NCBI RefSeq assembly: GCF_047511655.1
Contig: NC_133396.1
Location: 127,977,490-128,041,489 of the forward strand
Direction: 5' to 3'
DNA: 64,000 nucleotides
Source of the DNA: Castor canadensis
Taxonomy: Eukaryota > Chordata > Mammalia > Rodentia > Castoridae
Shown: piece after piece, positions 58,977-64,000 of the stretch
How positions within the stretch are numbered: position 1 is the first letter of the stretch
How the letters are laid out: each line of letters starts with the position of its first letter
Notes under the pieces: generated by a model
What the model was told of the DNA's origin: nothing
Database searches by the model: none
Seen by the model: only the letters and a program-made list of their open reading frames with translations
Program-made: the position numbers and the translations under genes

Positions 58977-59072
58977 CCTTTTTTTTTTTTTGTTTGCAGT
59001 GCTGGGGTTTGAACTTGGGGCCTCACGCTTACTATGCAGGCGTTCTACCACTTGAGCCACTTGGCCAGCCCC
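58977..59072 (-). mobile_element. ID-like SINE
   Basis: T run, then GCAGTGCTGGGGTTTGAACT through CCACTTGAGCCACTTGGCCA. Confidence 0.9.
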
Positions 59073-59194
59073 CTTCCTCCACATTCAGCAGAGACCACAG
59101 ATGAGGAGTGGGCCATCACTTGGTTCCTTGCAGCTGTCTGTGGTCTTAAGACTGCGTGGTGTGGGGCACGCAGGTCACTGGCCATGGAAGCCAG

Positions 59195-59420
59195 AGGACC
59201 TGAGTTCTGTGGATGACCTGGCTGATAACCAGCTGGCAGCCAGTGGACAAGTTTCTTCGTGTTTCTGAGCCTCAGTGTTCTCGTCTTTCTAATGGAATAA
59301 CCTCTGTCTGTCCTACTTTGTTGAGGATGCTGTGCAGATAAAATAGGGAAAAATGCCAAAGCACCTTGCAGAAGTAAAAATCCTATGTGAATGACAGGTG
59401 CTAGGGTGGAGCAGAGAGGA
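59195..59420 (+). mobile_element. MIR relic
   Basis: 'ggacctgagttctgtggatg', 'gtttctgagcctcagtgttc', 'gttgaggatgctgtgcagat' and 'gccaaagcaccttgcagaag'. Confidence 0.55.
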
Positions 59421-60274
59421 GACGGGCCTTGGGAAAATGCCTAGTTCAGTGCTTGGAACGGAGTAAATGCACAATGAACGCCTGGCACACAGATATAAGC
59501 CCTAGGTAAATGTTTGTCTAATGAATGAATGTGTCATAAACGGCTGGCTTCAGGCAATGTAAATGTGAGAAAGGTATTAAGTTCCAAGGAAATGCAAAGC
59601 AAAGACAAGATCTGGTTTGGGTACAGTCAGTCAAGGAGGGCTTCCTGGAAGAGATGACTTTGATTTGGAATGGGAAGGAGAACTTGCGTCGGTGAAGTCA
59701 CACTGCACAGGATGGATAGGCATGGAGTCCCTAGTGCTGGTTAGCTCAGTTGTGTGTGTGGGGGGGGTGGGGTTCCAGAAGGAAGGACTAAACGAATAAA
59801 GACAGGAGTCACATGGGCACAGTCATGCCTGGGTTCTGAGAGAGAAAAATGCTGTTGGGGGGACATGGAGGAGCATGTTTGAGGAGTGTGATTGTGGTTG
59901 GTGGGAGGAGGCCCCAGGCCATTGTGATCTGCTGTGTCCCTCCTAGGGAAGAAACTGGTGATAGCTCTGCATCACAGTGCCATGGTGGAACCACCTGCCA
60001 GGCAGCTGGCCTCTGTCCTCTGTCATGCACTGATGGTACTGTGAGGTGACAAAAGCTGAAAGTCTGATGTGCCGTCCCACTGGCCCCCTGAGCTCTCCTC
60101 CTCAGAGAGCTGGGAACTCTTTTGCGATGAGACAGGAATAGAAGGGAGAATTTCCAGGAGAGCGTGGGGGTTTAGAATCTTGGGGTTACTGGGTCATTAT
60201 TACCTTCTTTTAAGCAAGAAGTCTGGGCACACATAGGTGGGCACTGACAGTGTATTTAGCTAAGAGGGAGAGGT

Positions 60275-60445
60275 GACCAGACAGACCTGAGGTCCTCTGG
60301 AAGCTCTGCTGCCTGCTGTGTGACTTGGAGCAACTTTCCTGACCTCTCTGGGCACTACATTTTTCCTCTATGAAGTCAGAGTAACAAAGACTTTTGCCAA
60401 GGAGTTAATTTGAGGATTGACTAAGTACCTACACAGTATGTGGCA
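60275..60445 (+). mobile_element. MIR relic
   Basis: 'gctgcctgctgtgtgacttg', 'cctgacctctctgggcacta' and 'gttaatttgaggattgacta'. Confidence 0.65.
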
Positions 60446-60629
60446 AAGTGCCCAGGAGAAGGGGGTGGCTTATGGTTTTAGTTTCTCCTTCCCAATATTC
60501 TTTAGCCTTCTGCTAAAGGAGAGGGGCAGAGCCCTAACGCAGCATCAATGCCAGTTCCTCCTGCTGCAGCAGGTTGGACCCACAATGTCCCTAGGAGGGG
60601 GACACAGACCTATGGCTGCCCTTTTTCCT

Positions 60630-61050
60630 CTGTATCCGGCCGACACAGAGCAGATGAAAGATGGATTTGACAGGTCCTTGTCCTTTAATGCTCACAGTCT
60701 AGCCACGGAGACCGGCTTGTAAACAGAGCTGGGAGAAGTAAGAGCGGTCTGCAGGTGAGTGCAGGAGTGGCTGTGGGGCAGGTTCAGACTGGGGTGGGAG
60801 GAAGCTGTGCAGTTCAGGCAGAAGGCACAGTGTGCCAAGACGTCAGGGCAGCCCGGGAGGGAACCAGTTCAGCAGGGGCTGGAGTGCAGGGCACGCTTCA
60901 GAGGCTGGGGAAGGAGGCCAGAAGGCAGGACAGCTTGTCAAAAGCCTTGCCTGCCCGCCGAGGAGATTATATTTAATCCTTTAAAGATTCTAAGCAGGCG
61001 TGAGGCATAGTCACCTGGTTTCCTCTCCTCATCTTGCCCCCAGCCTAGTG
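60630..61050 (-). mobile_element. Antisense L2-like relic
   Basis: 'cctttaatgctcacagtcta', 'gccaagacgtcagggcagcc' and 'agattatatttaatccttta' resemble reversed L2. Confidence 0.45.
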
Positions 61051-61208
61051 GCCATGTGTAGTTACTTAAGGATCAGGGAGGCTTGTGGCCTGCCTAAAGA
61101 CACACAGCACACTTACTGTCAGAATGAGAGCTTAGAGCCCTTGGTTTCCACTAAGCAGTGCTTTGTGTAGTGGACTCTCTCGGTCACTTGCTTGACTCCT
61201 ACTGTCCT

Positions 61209-61229
61209 GGTGGTGGTGGTGGTGGTGGT
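61209..61229. repeat. (GGT)7 microsatellite
   Basis: Seven uninterrupted GGT units. Confidence 0.9.
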
Positions 61230-61481
61230 CATGGCCTCTGGCTAACGTCATTCCACATCCTGGCAACAGTAGCCTTCCTCGTTTAGGGAGCCCAGTGTGC
61301 CCAGTGTTAATGAGTCCGCCTCCCCCATTCTTTGGCACAAAGAAGAAGCCACAGGTTCCCCTGGAATAGTTTTCTTCTTCGTTTCCAGGTGCCTGTCTGC
61401 CTGGCATGTGCCACATTTGGCTTGAGGACTTGTTTGTCCAAAGAGGTCAGGCAGGATTGGCGGAGGATAATGACATTAATC

Positions 61482-61501
61482 TTTTTTTTTTTTTTTTTTT
61501 T
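61482..61501. repeat. Poly-T run
   Basis: About 20 T's with no recognisable SINE attached on the right; possibly a relic tail. Confidence 0.85.
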
Positions 61502-61509
61502 GAGAAGGC

Positions 61510-62330
61510 CGAGAATCCCCTGGGCCCCCTCTCCATCCTTCCCATACGTCTAGCTCCCAATGTGTGCCCAGGGCCAGCCGTGTATGCTGTGCGTGTATAC
61601 AGTAGGTCTCCAGCAATGTGTGATCAGTGACTCAGTTTCCACAGACAACCATGTGGGGGAGAGGTGGGATCTGATACTTTCCAGAAAAGGGGGGGGGGGC
61701 GAAGCCAAGGGGGCACCTCGGGGGTTCTGTGCCACTGGGCTGTCAGGATGTCTGCCTGTGTCCTCGCCCCTGGGACCCTGCAGAGGAAAGCCAAGTTGTG
61801 AAGTTTTGGTTCGAGTTGCTCGTTGCTTCCCTGAGTCCTGCGGGCACCCAGCTCCCTGGAGCACCTTCTGATAGAAGCTACTTCTCCCTCCTGCTCCCAG
61901 CCAAGCTTGGATTTGTGGTGGGTCAGGTGGCAAGCATGGCTCCTCCTTCTAGTCCTGCTGGCAGCCATTTCTCACCCAAGAAGCACTCCAAAGCTCACCC
62001 CTCCCACTGAGGAGAGGGCTCCCCAGGCCACCATTCTCCTGAATCCATCCCATCATCCAAGGCTGGATGAGCGTCTGTTTACCAGGTGGGAGTACCAAGG
62101 CCCTCGGTGCACAGGAGGTCCCGGAGGGGAGGTGGGATGGTGGGTTAGGAAGCAGTGTCTGGAGTCCTGGGAGCCGGAAGGAACACCGCGTGCTGTTCAT
62201 CGCCAGGGCTGGGGGACAGTCTGTTTCCACTCATCCCAGTTAGACCAGCATGTGCCATGTCTAGTGCCATTGGTTGAAGATGATCATTATCTGCTGACAC
62301 CTGCTCACCTACCCTACTCCCTCCTGACTT
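61510..62330. other. Intronic stretch, no clear feature
   Basis: Overlapping frames on both strands (for example 61907-62404 plus) run into a SINE and show no family signature. Confidence 0.4.
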
Positions 62331-62334
62331 TCTT

Positions 62335-62550
62335 TCTTTTTTTGGCAGCACTCAAGTTTGAACTCAGGTCTTCACTCTTGCAAAACAGGCAGTCTACCGC
62401 TTGAGCCACACCTCCAGCTCATTTTGCTCTGGTTATTTTTGAAGTCAGGGGTCTTGTGAAGTATTTGCCCAGGCTGGCCTCGAACCTCCATCCTCACAGC
62501 CTCCCAAGTGGTTAGGATTACAGGTGTGAGCCACCGGCACCCAGCCCTCC
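62335..62550 (-). mobile_element. Dimeric B1/ID SINE
   Basis: GCAGCACTCAAGTTTGAACT, 'ccgcttgagccacacctcca', then 'gcccaggctggcctcgaacc' and 'aggattacaggtgtgagcca'. Confidence 0.85.
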
Positions 62551-62559
62551 AGCCTTCTT

Positions 62560-63790
62560 GCTCCTACCCCTTCCTCTTCTCTCTCCCTTAGCTCCGTGTC
62601 CCTTCCTTCTCTCCTCCCTGCCAGGAATGCAGAGATGAGTGAGACATGGCCACTGCCCTGGAGGCGCTCGGGCACTCTGGGGGGATGATCTGTAAACAAA
62701 CAGTCACAATACAGAATGTTGGGAGTGACACAGAAATACCTGGGCAAGAGTGACAAAGTACAGAGGAGGAAAGGACAACATTCCTGGGGTGGGGGGTGGG
62801 GGTTGTAAGGAAATAGAAAGTTGGAACCCCCATCCCCACTTATCTCACACAGTTTGTGACAGTGAGCAAACATCTCCTGGTCTCAGTTTCCCCATTTGTC
62901 CAAAATGTTGACAGTAACAAGATACAAACAACAGTCATGGGGTTGCCCAGTACAAGGCAGCCCGGGTGCTCTCTTTTCAGAGGGGTAAACAAGGACCCTG
63001 GGGGTTTCAAGGATACAGTCCATAAAGCTTACAGGATGGAACACCTGCTCCTTGTCCCTCGGGCGATGAAGCAGGATAAAATAAGACTGGATGCCCCTGG
63101 GGCGGAGGAGAGCGAATGCACCCTAACAGGATGCTGCTGCCTTTCTCCTCCTGTCCCCGCTTCCTGTCAGAAGGACCAGAGTCTGTTCCAGGGATGAGAT
63201 GAGCGCTCGAGCTGGGAGATTTAGCATCAGTGTCAAGGTGGGTAGGAAGCAAGGGAGGACCAGGAGAGCCAGGGACCACCAGGAACAGTAAGACAAAGAT
63301 GACCTGACTTCTCATTTTCCCATCTACCAGAACCCTCCCCTCTCCTCTTGCATGTGGTTCACTCTCAGAGTGGCTTCTGCACATCCGGGGCCTCCCCGGC
63401 TGGGAGAATCCAGCTCTCCTAGCATCTCTGGACCATGAAGAAGACAGACAGACACGATCAGAAAAAAGCCTCTATCTTCCAGAATCTAAACGGTGTAGGA
63501 GGAATGTGCATCTTCTAGTTAAGTTTATCCTGCCCAGATTAATGGAGCACTAATGCAGTCTGTGTTTTCAGCTCTGTTAACCAGCTTCATTGTCTCCCAC
63601 TATTGCAGTAGAACCCTGGGCTTTATGAGACCCTGGAGGTGTTGTTTCATGAATTCAGCCAGTAGAAAATTATATTGCTTGGCTTTAAGGTGAGGGAATA
63701 TGAAGCCACTCGTCTCACAGACAAGGCTATCTCCCCTCAGGTTTGCTTCACTGCAAGCCAAGCACACATGCTTCACTACAGTGGTTGCAA
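62560..63790. other. Intronic stretch, no clear feature
   Basis: 62620-62830 is weakly like antisense L2 or MIR. The rest is unique-looking; no exon of the gene was found. Confidence 0.4.
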
Positions 63791-63799
63791 GCCCAGATG

Positions 63800-63965
63800 T
63801 GGGAGGAAGAGTTCAAATTCTGGCCTTGCTGTTGCTTAGCTGCACAGCAACTTAACCTCTCTGTGCTTCTGTTTTCTCACTTGTAAAAACTGGGATAATT
63901 CCTGTGCCATTGGCTCCTCTGTACATTAAATGAGTGAATTTGAAAAGTATTTAGCACTGTTCTCT
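63800..63965 (+). mobile_element. MIR relic
   Basis: 'gttcaaattctggccttgct', 'cagcaacttaacctctctgt', 'tctgttttctcacttgtaaa' and 'attaaatgagtgaatttgaa'. Confidence 0.75.
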
Positions 63966-64000
63966 ACCCGCTTTGCCTGGTCACTGTTCCTCAGTCACCT

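Larger units (their letters stand above)
23307..64000 (+). other. Long PLEKHA6 intron after coding exon 3, open at the window edge
   Basis: Begins GTGAGT. I looked for the expected next exon (acceptor, then codons for His-Asn and an HPVTG motif) and did not find it, so this intron appears to be at least 40.7 kb long. Long first introns of this sort often carry alternative promoters and enhancers; the candidates seen here are listed separately. Confidence 0.65.

Noticed and set aside
742-62550. tRNA-like A and B boxes throughout the window
   Set aside because: All belong to ID-like SINEs with A-rich tails and degraded cloverleaf potential; no genuine tRNA gene was seen.
1-64000. CRISPR arrays, operons, phage or bacterial defence systems
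   Set aside because: The sequence is plainly mammalian; the repeats are SINE, LINE, LTR and simple repeats without regular spacers.

Overview
Organism: this is mammalian nuclear DNA. It is intron-rich, has one CpG island, and is packed with ancient L2, MIR, L1M and MaLR-type LTR remnants. Younger SINEs join a B1 (7SL-derived) half to a tRNA-derived, ID-like half. That dimer points to a rodent, and the ID half (GAGTTCAAACCCCAGTACC before the A tail) resembles what I recall of the beaver (Castor) lineage more than squirrel, mouse or heteromyid SINEs. Rodent is near certain; beaver is a moderate inference. There are no bacterial genes, CRISPR arrays or operons. Layout: (1) 1-13.59 kb is gene-free DNA upstream of the gene, made of L1 3' ends, L2 and MIR relics, B1/ID SINEs and microsatellites. 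(2) 13.6-14.27 kb is a CpG island holding the presumed promoter and the first coding exon. (3) 14.3-23.3 kb carries two more coding exons (19992-20068 and 23249-23306) with clean consensus splice sites. (4) 23.3-64 kb is a single intron that does not end inside the window; it contains a second CpG-bearing candidate promoter/first exon near 29.9-30.01 kb, a pair of RFX-type X-boxes at 36.27-36.32 kb and many repeats. Gene: only one protein-coding gene is visible, on the plus strand. Its three exons splice in frame into 72 residues plus a split codon: an acidic N-terminus, a complete WW domain (W14, FF25-26, W36, P39) and the first half of a second WW domain (W59, FF70-71). This is the N-terminus of a WW-PLEKHA protein. 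It differs from what I recall of PLEKHA5 and PLEKHA7 and best fits the long, WW-containing isoform of PLEKHA6. The PH domain and the rest of the protein lie beyond the right edge. Points of interest: both WW exons that end at the FFI(N) codon have a tandem splice donor offset by 4 nt; two insertions of 234-235 bp with their own target-site duplications share the same L1-like 3' tail; two perfect X-boxes lie 32 bp apart in the long intron; and an approximately 345-bp purine tract has an internal 106-bp duplication.
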